A DNA stretch of 45,219 nucleotides from Yoonia sp. (GCA_029250945.1 JAQXEG010000040.1:1-45219); one strand, 5' to 3'; counted from the first letter of the stretch, positions 17,517 through 24,448 are shown. Notes: a model not told the origin generated them from the sequence alone. Numbers and translations: made by a program.

Positions 17517-18413
17517 TTAAGCGTCAGCGAACATACCCCGTTTGCGCGCAAGCTCTTGCATCCGTTTTTGCAGCTTTTCAAACGCACGCACTTCGATCTG
17601 ACGAATACGTTCGCGGCTGACGTCATACTGTCCGCTCAAATCCTCTAACGTGATCGTCTCTTCGGCCAAACGACGCTGCACCAGAATATCCTTTTCACGG
17701 TCATTCAACACATCCATCGCCTCCGCGAGCAGTTCCCGGCGGACGGTCATTTCGTCCGATGCCTCATAGTCGTCAGCGGTATTAACGCTTTCATCCTCGA
17801 GCCAGTCCTGCCACTGCGTCGCACTATCACCGTCTGATCCAACCATCGCGTTCAGCGACGCGTCACCGCCTGACAGGCGGCGATTCATCGACACGACCTC
17901 TTTTTCGGTCACGCCAAGGTCGGTCGCGATGCGGGCAACGTTTTCGGGGCGCAGATCACCATCTTCCAGCGCGCCAATCCGGCTTTTCGCCTTACGCAGG
18001 TTGAAAAACAGCTTCTTTTGCGCAGACGTCGTGCCCAATTTCACCATCGACCAGGACCGCAGCACATATTCCTGAATGGACGCGCGGATCCACCACATTG
18101 CATAGGTCGCAAGGCGAAAGCCTTTTTCTGGGTCAAACTTTTTGACCGCCTGCATCAGGCCAACATTCGCCTCGGAAATCACCTCCGCCTGCGGGAGACC
18201 GTAGCCGCGGTACCCCATGGCAATCTTCGCCGCCAAGCGCAGGTGCGACGTCACCAATTGGTGCGCGGCATCTGTGTCTTCATGATCAACCCAGCGTTTA
18301 GCCAGCATATATTCCTGCTCCGGCTCAAGCATCGGAAACTTCCGGATGTCTTGCATATAGCGGTTCAGGCCTTGTTCTGGTGACGGGGCCGGCAGGTTTT
18401 TATAATTACTCAT
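17517..18413 (-). CDS. rpoH: RNA polymerase heat-shock sigma factor RpoH (sigma-32)
   Basis: The 298-residue protein has sigma-70-family region 2 (LVTSHLRLAAKIAMGYRGYG, AVKKFDPEKGFRLATYAMWW) and region 4 with the C-terminal helix-turn-helix ([19 protein letters not shown]). The RpoH-box QKKLFFNLR near residue 132 separates it from RpoD and is the diagnostic feature. It directs polymerase to heat-shock and, in Rhodobacteraceae, oxidative-stress promoters. Many roseobacters have two RpoH proteins; which paralogue this is cannot be told here. A GGGAGAGGG ribosome site precedes the ATG. A heat-shock-like promoter lies at 18455-18483 and a terminator at 17475-17499, so it is probably monocistronic. 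Confidence 0.96.
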   Translation of the reverse strand: MSNYKNLPAPSPEQGLNRYMQDIRKFPMLEPEQEYMLAKRWVDHEDTDAAHQLVTSHLRLAAKIAMGYRGYGLPQAEVISEANVGLMQAVKKFDPEKGFRLATYAMWWIRASIQEYVLRSWSMVKLGTTSAQKKLFFNLRKAKSRIGALEDGDLRPENVARIATDLGVTEKEVVSMNRRLSGGDASLNAMVGSDGDSATQWQDWLEDESVNTADDYEASDEMTVRRELLAEAMDVLNDREKDILVQRRLAEETITLEDLSGQYDVSRERIRQIEVRAFEKLQKRMQELARKRGMFADA

Positions 18414-18432
18414 TTTCTATATCCCTCTCCCC

Positions 18433-18453
18433 CATGTTTAAGGGCTTAACATG
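18433..18453. promoter_or_regulatory. Imperfect palindrome in the rpoH leader
   Basis: CATGTT and AACATG enclose a TAAG/CTTA core, so the 21-base element is nearly self-complementary. It lies just upstream of the ribosome site of rpoH, near the expected transcription start of the candidate promoter at 18455-18483. It could be an operator or a leader hairpin near the ribosome site. No function is shown. Confidence 0.4.
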
Positions 18454-18454
18454 G

Positions 18455-18483
18455 ATATGGGCCACAGCACGATCCGTTTCAAG
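18455..18483 (-). promoter_or_regulatory. Candidate RpoH-type promoter of rpoH
   Basis: On the minus strand, CTTGAA (18483-18478) and CCCATAT (18461-18455) are separated by 16 bases. This matches the classical sigma-32 consensus CTTGAA-N13-17-CCCATNT almost perfectly. It lies about 40-70 bases upstream of the rpoH start. Confidence 0.6.
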
Positions 18484-18577
18484 TGCGGATAGGCAAAAAC
18501 CGTAAATCAAATATGAATATGCAAGCCGCATGTTAGAAGGGCTATGTCAGTGCGCTCACGCACATGGGGCGTTTATT

Positions 18578-19609
18578 TCAGACCGATCCGCCCAAGCCGC
18601 GCACAAGATCAACCATGTCGGCAGGCAATTCCGCCTCGAATTCCATGAACTCTTCGGTCACAGGATGTTCAAACCCTAGCTTGGCCGCGTGCAGCGCTTG
18701 GCGCCGGAACACGTCAACGGCTGCAATACCTGCCTCGCCAATCACCTTGGGCGACAGCTTGCGTTTGCCACCATAAGTCGGATCACCGATCAGCGCATGA
18801 CCGCAATGGGCCAAATGAACACGGATTTGATGGGTGCGTCCCGTTTCCAGCCAGCATTCGATCAAGGCGGCAACGGCAGGCTGACCCATTGGTTCCAAAA
18901 TCCGGCTACGCGTCACCGCATGGCGCCCTGTCGTAAATGATACAGCTTGGCGTTGCCGATCCGTCTTGTGCCGGCCAAGGAACGTTTGCACCTTCAGGAT
19001 ATTACCTGGTTCAAACGACGTCCCCTTGACCCCGCGCAGCCGTGGGTCGCTCGCGTCAGGCACCCCATAGCAGACCGCCATATAGCGACGTTCGACCGTG
19101 TGATTGGCGAATTGTTTGGCCAGCCCGTGATGGGCGCGGTCAGATTTCGCAGCGACCAGCAATCCGGTCGTCTCTTTATCAATCCGGTGCACGACGCCGG
19201 GGCGCTTCATGCCGCCCACACCTGACAGACTATCGCCACAATGATGGATCAACGCATTCACCAACGTTCCATCCGGCGTGCCCGGGGCGGGATGTACAAC
19301 CATGCCGCTGGGCTTGTTCACCACGATCAGGTCATCATCTTCGTAAATAACATCAAGCGGGATATCCTGCCCGACGATATGGCTGTCTTCGGCCACATCA
19401 ACAGTCACAGCGATTTGGGCACCAGCGGCCACGCGAAATCGCGGGTCGGTAACAACGGCACCATCCACGGCGACAGCACCATCCACAATCAACCGCGCCA
19501 AGCGAGATCGCGACAGAGATGCACCTGCAGGCACATCGCGGCCCAACGCCTTGTCCAAACGCGGCGGCGGGGCATCTGCAATTTCAAACGTCACGGTCGT
19601 CTGGCCCAT
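18578..19609 (-). CDS. rluD: RluD-like 23S rRNA pseudouridine synthase
   Basis: The 343-residue protein has an N-terminal S4 domain (about residues 15-75: LSRSRLARLIVDGAVAVDG) and an RluA-family catalytic domain. The catalytic motif HRIDKETTGLL places the active aspartate at residue 144. LETGRTHQIRVHL near residue 255 and GDPTYGG are the other conserved motifs. RluD makes pseudouridines at 1911, 1915 and 1917 in helix 69 of 23S rRNA, which affects ribosome assembly and termination. RluC is the main alternative, but the S4 domain plus length favour RluD. It lies between rpoH and tRNA-His on the same strand, with about 165 bases to rpoH. Confidence 0.88.
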   Translation of the reverse strand: MGQTTVTFEIADAPPPRLDKALGRDVPAGASLSRSRLARLIVDGAVAVDGAVVTDPRFRVAAGAQIAVTVDVAEDSHIVGQDIPLDVIYEDDDLIVVNKPSGMVVHPAPGTPDGTLVNALIHHCGDSLSGVGGMKRPGVVHRIDKETTGLLVAAKSDRAHHGLAKQFANHTVERRYMAVCYGVPDASDPRLRGVKGTSFEPGNILKVQTFLGRHKTDRQRQAVSFTTGRHAVTRSRILEPMGQPAVAALIECWLETGRTHQIRVHLAHCGHALIGDPTYGGKRKLSPKVIGEAGIAAVDVFRRQALHAAKLGFEHPVTEEFMEFEAELPADMVDLVRGLGGSV

Positions 19610-19651
19610 GGGGGGGGCATCCTATCATCGGTGGCGCTGGCTAGGGGGGTG

Positions 19652-19728
19652 TGGTACCGCCTCCCCGGCTTGAACGGGGGACCCCTGGTTCCACAAACCA
19701 GTGCTCTAACCAACTGAGCTAAGGCGGC
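19652..19728 (-). tRNA. tRNA-His (GTG anticodon)
   Basis: The minus strand folds as a complete cloverleaf: acceptor GCCGCCT with AGGCGGT, D-stem GCTC/GAGC, anticodon stem CTGGT/ACCAG with loop TTGTGGA (anticodon GTG), variable loop GGGTC, and T-arm CCCCG-TTCAAGC-CGGGG. The discriminator is A73 and CCA is encoded. The base before G1 is T and pair 1-72 is G-U, so there is no encoded G at -1. That absence is known for tRNA-His in a large group of alphaproteobacteria. Confidence 0.96.
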
Positions 19729-19858
19729 ATTAGGGTCGATTTAGACCGAAGCCTATTTGATTGCAAGTCCCGCAATGCATATTTCATACTCCAGTTTGCT
19801 TGCCAGCCATAGGCCGCGCAAGGTAGACCAAACCAACTGCACAAAATGAGGTCCCGAC

Positions 19859-20044
19859 ATGGGTATCAACGACGAAAGCGACATCGAAGCCGGCATTCAA
19901 ATCGGACCAACCGACAATGGCATGGTCAGAATCTTTATTGTCGCCGGTGACATGGAAATCCCCATGGATTTCGACCCCGAAGAAGCTGACGAAATTGCCG
20001 AAGAAATCCGCGCCGCCGCCATTGCCGCACGCGCCGTCAAATAA
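19859..20044 (+). CDS. Small acidic conserved protein (DUF6324-like)
   Basis: The 61-residue protein (MGINDESDIEAGIQIGPTDN) is strongly acidic, with the pattern MVRIFIVAGDMEIPMDFDPE followed by an alpha-helical EADEIAEEIRAAAIAARA tail. I recall nearly identical small proteins throughout Rhodobacteraceae, annotated as DUF6324. An ATGAGG-like ribosome region precedes the ATG. It has no signal peptide or membrane segment and no cysteine. The function is unknown. It stands alone between divergent tRNA-His and convergent mmcB. Confidence 0.78.
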   Translation: MGINDESDIEAGIQIGPTDNGMVRIFIVAGDMEIPMDFDPEEADEIAEEIRAAAIAARAVK

Positions 20045-20065
20045 CCTTCTTCCGAGCTCAAATAT

Positions 20066-20093
20066 GCCGGGGGTCCGGGGGTTGCCCCCCGGC
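20066..20093. terminator. GC-rich hairpin between the small acidic gene and mmcB
   Basis: CCGGGGG at 20075-20081 pairs with CCCCCCGG at 20085-20092 around a 3-base loop, inside a longer G-run/C-run element. No clear T-run follows, so termination may be weak. This type of C/G-run intergenic element is common in Rhodobacteraceae. The adjacent string GCTCAGGC-atc-GCCTGAGC at the end of mmcB is a second small hairpin. Confidence 0.5.
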
Positions 20094-20100
20094 CTGTCGC

Positions 20101-20568
20101 TCAGGCATCGCCTGAGCGAAACACAACACCCGGATCACGCGCCAACTGGGCTCGCACGGCGGCATGGCGGGAAAATTTGATCAGCATCTGCTTGCGCCGC
20201 GCACCCGCAAGCTTGGTCTCAGGCCCCATGCGAATAATCTCTGCATCATAACCATCCGCAATAATCAGCCCTGATTCATCGGGCAGTAATTCGGTCGGAA
20301 AATCCTGATCGACGGCCCAGAAAAACCGGTCCGCCCATTCCAGATAGCCCTGCCATTTGTGATCAGACTGAAAATCCACGCGCGATGATTTGCATTCGAT
20401 GATCCAAATCTCACCCTTTGGACCCAGCGCCATCACATCCACGCGCAGACCGCGGGTTGGCACGAGTTCTTCAACGCTTACAAAACCCAGATCGCGCAAA
20501 TGGCGCGACACGCCACGCGCCAAAAGTTGGCCGGGCATCAGGTTGGAGGGAGAAACATCATCTGGCAT
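20101..20568 (-). CDS. mmcB: MmcB family DNA repair protein
   Basis: The 155-residue protein shows a PD-(D/E)XK nuclease-like core: VEELVPTRGLRVDVMALGPK, then IWIIECKSSRVDF, in which Asp and Glu-Cys-Lys stand for the catalytic acid and Glu-x-Lys. This matches the MmcB family, first named from mitomycin C sensitivity and SOS induction in Caulobacter. The expected role is a small endonuclease or nuclease accessory in DNA crosslink or alkylation repair; its biochemical activity is not firmly known to me. A candidate LexA box at 20580-20594, 12 bases before the start, supports damage control. The length is normal for the family. Confidence 0.88.
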   Translation of the reverse strand: MPDDVSPSNLMPGQLLARGVSRHLRDLGFVSVEELVPTRGLRVDVMALGPKGEIWIIECKSSRVDFQSDHKWQGYLEWADRFFWAVDQDFPTELLPDESGLIIADGYDAEIIRMGPETKLAGARRKQMLIKFSRHAAVRAQLARDPGVVFRSGDA

Positions 20569-20579
20569 CGTTGAAATAT

Positions 20580-20594
20580 GAACAAAACGTAAAC
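20580..20594 (-). promoter_or_regulatory. Candidate LexA (SOS) box upstream of mmcB
   Basis: On the minus strand the sequence is GTTT-N7-GTTC, against the alphaproteobacterial LexA consensus GTTC-N7-GTTC: seven of eight specified bases match with the exact spacer. It lies 12 bases upstream of the mmcB start, overlapping where the promoter must be. Confidence 0.5.
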
Positions 20595-20609
20595 ATCGAT
20601 CAAGTCCCC

Positions 20610-20638
20610 TTGCCGCCGCGTCCCCTGCCCTCTATCTA
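20610..20638 (+). promoter_or_regulatory. Sigma-70-type promoter of the 6S RNA gene
   Basis: TTGCCG (20610-20615) and TATCTA (20633-20638) have a spacer of exactly 17 bases. The predicted start, 6-7 bases downstream, is the first base of the closing stem of the RNA at 20644. Confidence 0.65.
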
Positions 20639-20643
20639 GACCA

Positions 20644-20815
20644 GTGGCGGGCTTCTGCTCTTTTCGATCGCATAAGGGTTACATTCCAGTGGCCTTAAGC
20701 AAATCCGAGGGAGCTGGCTCTGTTTGGACCCTGGTTCATTTATCTGGCGCCCACCTGTATATACAGGTCCTCGGGAATAAATCCTTGAACGACTGCTGCG
20801 GTTCCCGCCACTTTT
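20644..20815 (+). ncRNA. ssrS: 6S RNA
   Basis: The segment has no coding potential but a long-range fold. GTGGCGGG at 20644-20651 is the exact complement of CCCGCCAC at 20804-20811, and TTTT follows at once. Inside, CCGAGG (20705-20710) pairs with CCTCGG (20769-20774), and ACCTGT-ATAT-ACAGGT (20753-20768) makes an apical hairpin. The middle strands are largely unpaired, giving the 6S-type rod with a central bubble. The motif GGCGCCCACCTG and the run GAATAAATCCTTGAACG-ACTGCTGCGG resemble 6S RNAs as I know them. 6S RNA mimics an open promoter and sequesters housekeeping RNA polymerase in slow growth. A good promoter lies upstream. The call is from fold and motif memory, not from a covariance-model search. 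Confidence 0.75.
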
Positions 20816-20835
20816 CGCCGCGTCCTGAAAGAGGC

Positions 20836-21347
20836 ATGATGCGTTTTCTTTTACTGCTTCTTTTCTGCGCCAGCACAGCGCATGCAGATGGGGTGACCAT
20901 CGACTTTGGCGATGGCAATCCATTTGATCGCTTTATCATCGGCAATGTCGGCTGTCCGTTAGAGGATGCGACACTTATCATCGATACGCGTGGCACGACG
21001 GGTGATGTGTTGATGGACACGGTGCGCGGCGGGCCGGGGACCCAAGATCGATGCCCATCGCCATTAAAACAGGCGATGCGCAAATTTTGCCAACACGCGA
21101 CGGCAGCCAGCTATTGATCCTAAAAATCGGCTATCTGAAGTCCGACGACCGGATTAGCGTGACCCTTGATGTCGATGACGGCGCGGCCGCGGCGCATATA
21201 GACCGCGTTGAAGTGGCACAAAACGAAATGGCCGGTGCCTCTGCCCGTTTGATCGTGCACAGACAAAGTACGATTGGCATATTCGGGCAAGACGGAACTG
21301 TTCTGATTGAAGCCCCCAATACCGCGAAAAGCTGTTTAATCAGCTGA
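20836..21347 (+). pseudogene. Secreted protein gene (aggregation-factor-core-like) with a frameshift
   Basis: The first frame starts at 20836 (MMRFLLLLLFCASTAHA, a signal peptide ending before DG) and runs through GVTIDFGDGNPFDRFIIGN to GGPGTQD at 21048. It then diverges into an unrelated tail and stops at 21117. The second frame starts exactly there and reads MPIAIKTGDAQILPTRDGSQ to the stop at 21347. Restoring one C at 21049-21050 gives the smooth join GTQD-PMPIAI and a protein of about 170 residues. The pattern resembles small exported Rhodobacteraceae proteins that I recall as aggregation factor core, with unknown true function. A sequencing error is possible. The 3' end overlaps the HdeD-like gene by 12 bases, tail to tail. 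Confidence 0.72.
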
Positions 21348-21881
21348 GGCGGCCTGTGACAGCGCCACAAACGCGATGCCTGTCGTTAAGAAATTCAGCC
21401 CTAAGAACAATCCAATCGTCCAAAACGCAGTGCCCGGCAGACCAGCAATCAATAGAACCCCAATGATCAATGTCGCGGCACCGTTCAGCGCTAGCCAACC
21501 CCACCCCTTTTGTGGGCGGTGTTGCGCGGCCATCACAGCCTCGAACGCGCCTTGGAACAGGAAGACGATCCCCATCAAGGCAGTCAGCCCAACCAAGCCA
21601 GTCCGCGCAAAGAAGCCGAGATAAACGCCCAGCGCCAAATGCATCACGGCAATCAGGCCAGACCAGATTGCAGACGGCCACCCCTTTGCCTGAAACGCGT
21701 GGTACAGCAGCGCGGCCCCTGTCAGCATGAACACCCACCCCAGCACAGCCTTGGCCGCGATAGAAAAGACCAACGGGAACAAGATTGCCAGCACACCCAG
21801 TGCGATCAGCACATAGCCAACCTGCCGAAACCGGTCGCGGCATTGACGCACTGCGTCCATGATGTCGGTTTGGTTGATCAT
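21336..21881 (-). CDS. HdeD family membrane protein (DUF308)
   Basis: The 181-residue protein has six hydrophobic segments, in the usual paired arrangement of the DUF308/HdeD family: VLIALGVLAILFPLVFSIAA, LGWVFMLTGAALLYHAF, IAVMHLALGVYLGFFA, VGLTALMGIVFLFQGAFEAV, WLALNGAATLIIGVLLIAG and GLFLGLNFLTTGIAFVAL. E. coli HdeD is tied to acid resistance at high cell density, but most family members have no tested function. The start at 21881 gives a short cytoplasmic N-terminus. It is independent of nusB, which lies about 50 bases away on the same strand and ends at 21934. Confidence 0.88.
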   Translation of the reverse strand: MINQTDIMDAVRQCRDRFRQVGYVLIALGVLAILFPLVFSIAAKAVLGWVFMLTGAALLYHAFQAKGWPSAIWSGLIAVMHLALGVYLGFFARTGLVGLTALMGIVFLFQGAFEAVMAAQHRPQKGWGWLALNGAATLIIGVLLIAGLPGTAFWTIGLFLGLNFLTTGIAFVALSQAASAD

Positions 21882-21933
21882 ATTGGCCCCAATTTTTGAT
21901 CCCTACCCTAGTCGAACAAGGATCGGGGAAAGT

Positions 21934-22401
21934 TCAAAATGCCTCTGGCTGGGCCTCTCGGGCCATGTGGTCGAGCACGGCGTTGACGAACTTCGGCTCT
22001 TTTCCGTCATGGGAAAATGCGTCGGCGACTTGCACGAATTCTGCGATCACAACCTTGGGCGGGGTCGCTTTTTCAATCAACTCGGCACCGGCTGCACGGA
22101 ATAGCGCACGCCAAGTCGGATCGATCCGGCTAATCGGCCACCTGGCCACCAGCGCGCGGTCGGTCATCTGGTCAATTGTCGCCTGATTATCGACAGCCTT
22201 ATCCATCAGCATGCGGAATGTATCGACGTCGCCCTCTTGCATCTCGGCCTCGTCGAACACCTCACCAAAGCGGTGATCCTCAAATTCGCGCATGATCTGT
22301 TCGGCGGTCTGGCCCGATGCCTCCATCTGGAACAGGGCCTGCACCGCGTACAAGCGAGCGGCGGATTTCATTTTGCGGATCTGATTGTTCGAAAGGGTCA
22401 T
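21934..22401 (-). CDS. nusB: Transcription antitermination factor NusB
   Basis: The 155-residue all-helical protein starts at 22401 (MTLSNNQIRKMKSAARLYAV). The start overlaps the TGA of ribH as ATGA, which rules out the longer upstream frame. Family hallmarks are ARLYAVQALFQME near residue 15 and the C-terminal KFVNAVLDHMAREA. NusB with S10 binds boxA RNA in ribosomal RNA leaders and prevents premature termination. The ribH-nusB pair is an ancient and widespread arrangement. Confidence 0.95.
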   Translation of the reverse strand: MTLSNNQIRKMKSAARLYAVQALFQMEASGQTAEQIMREFEDHRFGEVFDEAEMQEGDVDTFRMLMDKAVDNQATIDQMTDRALVARWPISRIDPTWRALFRAAGAELIEKATPPKVVIAEFVQVADAFSHDGKEPKFVNAVLDHMAREAQPEAF

Positions 22402-22934
22402 GCTGTGCTTTTGCCAGTTTGCTGCGCGAGGAGAAGCTCGGATGTGAAGCCGACACCTTTGTCGGGACGGCCCCATTTACGGCTGGTTGCGATCAGGTGC
22501 AAGGCCGCAGCGGCCGCACCGGCCCCTTTATTCATCTGCGCCGGATCAGCGCGCTCCACTGCTTGATCGTAGTTCTCAACAGTTAAGATGCCGTTACCGA
22601 TGCAAATCCCCTGTAAGCCCATCAGCTGCAAGGCGCGACTGCTATCGTTGCAGACCGTGTCGTAATGAGTCGTCGCCCCGCGGATCACACAGCCCAGCGC
22701 CACGTAGCCGTCAAAGTTCGACATGCGTTCGGCAATCGCAATGGACGTTGGGATTTCAAGTGCACCCGTCACATCAAGAAGATCATGGGTCGCACCAGCG
22801 GCCACGAGCTCGGCCACGGCACCAGCAACCTGCATGTCGTAGATGTCTTTGTAATAGGGGGATGCGACGATCAACAGCTTCACCGGCTTATCGAACGTCG
22901 GGCGTGGTAGGATGTAATGTGATGAGCCGGCCAT
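22398..22934 (-). CDS. ribH: 6,7-dimethyl-8-ribityllumazine synthase
   Basis: The 178-residue protein starts at 22934 (MAGSSHYILPRPTFDKPVK). That ATG shares a base with the TAA of the small gene before it (TAATG). The lumazine synthase signatures are IVASPYYKDI, VTGALEIPTSIAIAE near residue 70, ALGCVIRGATTHYDTVCND (the active-site loop with the catalytic His), and GNGILTVENYDQAVERAD. It condenses 5-amino-6-ribitylaminouracil with the four-carbon product of RibB to lumazine, and usually assembles into pentamers or larger shells. It sits in the ribB, unknown gene, ribH, nusB coupled run. Confidence 0.97.
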   Translation of the reverse strand: MAGSSHYILPRPTFDKPVKLLIVASPYYKDIYDMQVAGAVAELVAAGATHDLLDVTGALEIPTSIAIAERMSNFDGYVALGCVIRGATTHYDTVCNDSSRALQLMGLQGICIGNGILTVENYDQAVERADPAQMNKGAGAAAAALHLIATSRKWGRPDKGVGFTSELLLAQQTGKSTA

Positions 22935-23197
22935 TATTGAATTCCTTGATGTGGTCGTGATGCAATCCAAACAGTCACTTTGCCTATATCATAGTTTGGA
23001 TTGGCCTTGAATTCGTCCGTCAGAATACCGTTTGCGTCAACCTTGCGCTCGCCAATAATCGCGAATGAGGGAACCTCACCCCACTGGCTGCCAACTTGGG
23101 CGTCAATGGAATAGTCCCAACCGTTTGGATTGCGTACCGCCTCTTTAACCATCGACTCTGGAAATTGCGGCACCGGCTTTTTGCGAAAAGGCCACAC
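22934..23197 (-). CDS. Small conserved protein inside the riboflavin operon
   Basis: The 87-residue protein starts at a GTG (23197) that shares its first G with the TAG of ribB (TAGTG). Its TAA overlaps the ribH ATG (TAATG). The sequence MWPFRKKPVPQFPESMVKEA has a short basic N-terminus. The rest is mixed, with WDYSIDAQVGSQWGEVPSFA and KVTVWIASRPHQG. There is no signal peptide, membrane segment or metal motif. I do not recognise a family. The one-base overlaps on both sides show that it is a real gene translated with ribB and ribH, so a role in flavin synthesis or its regulation is plausible but unproven. Confidence 0.8.
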   Translation of the reverse strand: MWPFRKKPVPQFPESMVKEAVRNPNGWDYSIDAQVGSQWGEVPSFAIIGERKVDANGILTDEFKANPNYDIGKVTVWIASRPHQGIQ

Positions 23198-24333
23198 TAA
23201 CCAATCTCCGAGATTTTCTGCGTGCCAACGATCTCAAGGCCGTAAGCATCAAGGCCGACAACCTTGGGCTGGGGCGAATTTGTCAGCAGCGTGATTTCAT
23301 TGAGCCCAAGGCTCGACAGGATTTGCGCACCGACACCGTATTGGCGCAGGGTTTTTGGCGCGACCTCGTCTTCTGGGTCAAGCTCCATGTGCACGTCCCG
23401 CAGCAGGACCAGCACGCCCCGCCCTGCGTCTGCAATCATCTGCATCGCGTCGCCGAATTCGTTGCGGCGGCCGGTGTCACCCGTGCCGACGATATCCAGC
23501 ATAGGGTCCATACCGTGCATGCGCGTCAGAACGGGGGCATCCGTGGTGATATCACCTTTGATCAGGGCAATATGCTCGGCCCCTTGGGTTTCATCTGCGT
23601 AAATGCGCATTTCCCAATCACCACCAAATTCGGAGGTGATCTGTTCGGATTTACGCATCCGGATCAGGTTGTCGTGGCGGCGGCGGTAGGCGATCAGATC
23701 GCTGATCGTGCCGATTTTCAGCCCGTGCAGTTGTGCAAAGCCAACAAGATCAGGCAGACGCGCCATTTCGCCGTCTTCTTTCATGATTTCGCAAATCACG
23801 CCCGACGGGTTCAGCCCCGCAAGGCGGGAAATATCGACGGCCGCCTCGGTATGACCTGCGCGGACAAGCACACCGCCATCACGGGCGCGTAGCGGGAACA
23901 CATGGCCCGGTGTCGCAATATCAGCGGCGCCTTTGGCCGCGTCGATCGCAACGGATACCGTGCGGGCGCGGTCCGCGGCAGAAATGCCCGTGGTGACGCC
24001 ATCACGCGCCTCGATCGAAATCGTGAATGCAGTCTCGTGGCGGGAGGAGTTATTTGTGGCCATCAATGGCAGGCCAAGCGCGTCGATCCGGTCGGATGGC
24101 AGGGTCAGGCAGATCAGCCCGCGCCCGTGCTTGGCCATAAAATTGATCGCATCCGGCGTCGCCATTTGGGCGGGGATGACCAGATCGCCTTCGTTCTCGC
24201 GGTCCTCATGATCGACAAGCACGAACATGCGGCCGTTGCGGGCGTCATCAATGATGTCTTCGATGGGGCTGATGGCCTCGGCCCAATCTTGTTCAACTTG
24301 GCCGGGTGTCTCGAAAATCTGTGTCATGGGCAT
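23197..24333 (-). CDS. ribB: 3,4-dihydroxy-2-butanone 4-phosphate synthase with degenerate GTP cyclohydrolase II domain (RibBX type)
   Basis: The 378-residue protein carries a complete RibB domain in residues 20-220. DHEDRENEGD at 41-50 holds the acidic metal ligands, and GHTEAAVDI near residue 160 completes the site. It makes dihydroxybutanone phosphate from ribulose 5-phosphate. Residues 240-378 resemble GTP cyclohydrolase II in the later part (RQYGVGAQILSSLGLNEI), but the zinc-binding Cys trio is missing: the place where it should lie reads MDPMLDIVGTGDTGR. There is no cysteine after residue 181. The second domain therefore cannot bind catalytic zinc. ATGs at 24333 and 24327 are both possible; AGGGA is better spaced for the second. 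Confidence 0.93.
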   Translation of the reverse strand: MPMTQIFETPGQVEQDWAEAISPIEDIIDDARNGRMFVLVDHEDRENEGDLVIPAQMATPDAINFMAKHGRGLICLTLPSDRIDALGLPLMATNNSSRHETAFTISIEARDGVTTGISAADRARTVSVAIDAAKGAADIATPGHVFPLRARDGGVLVRAGHTEAAVDISRLAGLNPSGVICEIMKEDGEMARLPDLVGFAQLHGLKIGTISDLIAYRRRHDNLIRMRKSEQITSEFGGDWEMRIYADETQGAEHIALIKGDITTDAPVLTRMHGMDPMLDIVGTGDTGRRNEFGDAMQMIADAGRGVLVLLRDVHMELDPEDEVAPKTLRQYGVGAQILSSLGLNEITLLTNSPQPKVVGLDAYGLEIVGTQKISEIG

Positions 24334-24387
24334 CCCTGATGTTGGTACATTGGCAATATCGGGTTGGGCGCATGATGAAAAGGGGGC

Positions 24388-24410
24388 GGTGGGTCAAGAC
24401 CCACCCTACG
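24388..24410 (-). repeat. Hairpin repeat element, copy 1
   Basis: On the minus strand this reads CGTAGG followed by a hairpin with arms GGTGGGT and ACCCACC. It lies between ribE and ribB. Relative to copies 2 and 3 its differences fall at paired positions and keep the stem intact. Confidence 0.78.
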
Positions 24411-24448
24411 CTGGCCCGCCCGCACAACATCTGTGTGGATCGTAGCAA

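Noticed and set aside
20753-20768. Perfect 16-base palindrome as a LuxR-type or GntR-type operator
   Set aside because: It fits better as the apical hairpin (6-bp stem, ATAT loop) of the 6S RNA, lies downstream of the promoter, and its half-site spacing is shorter than the 20-base lux box.
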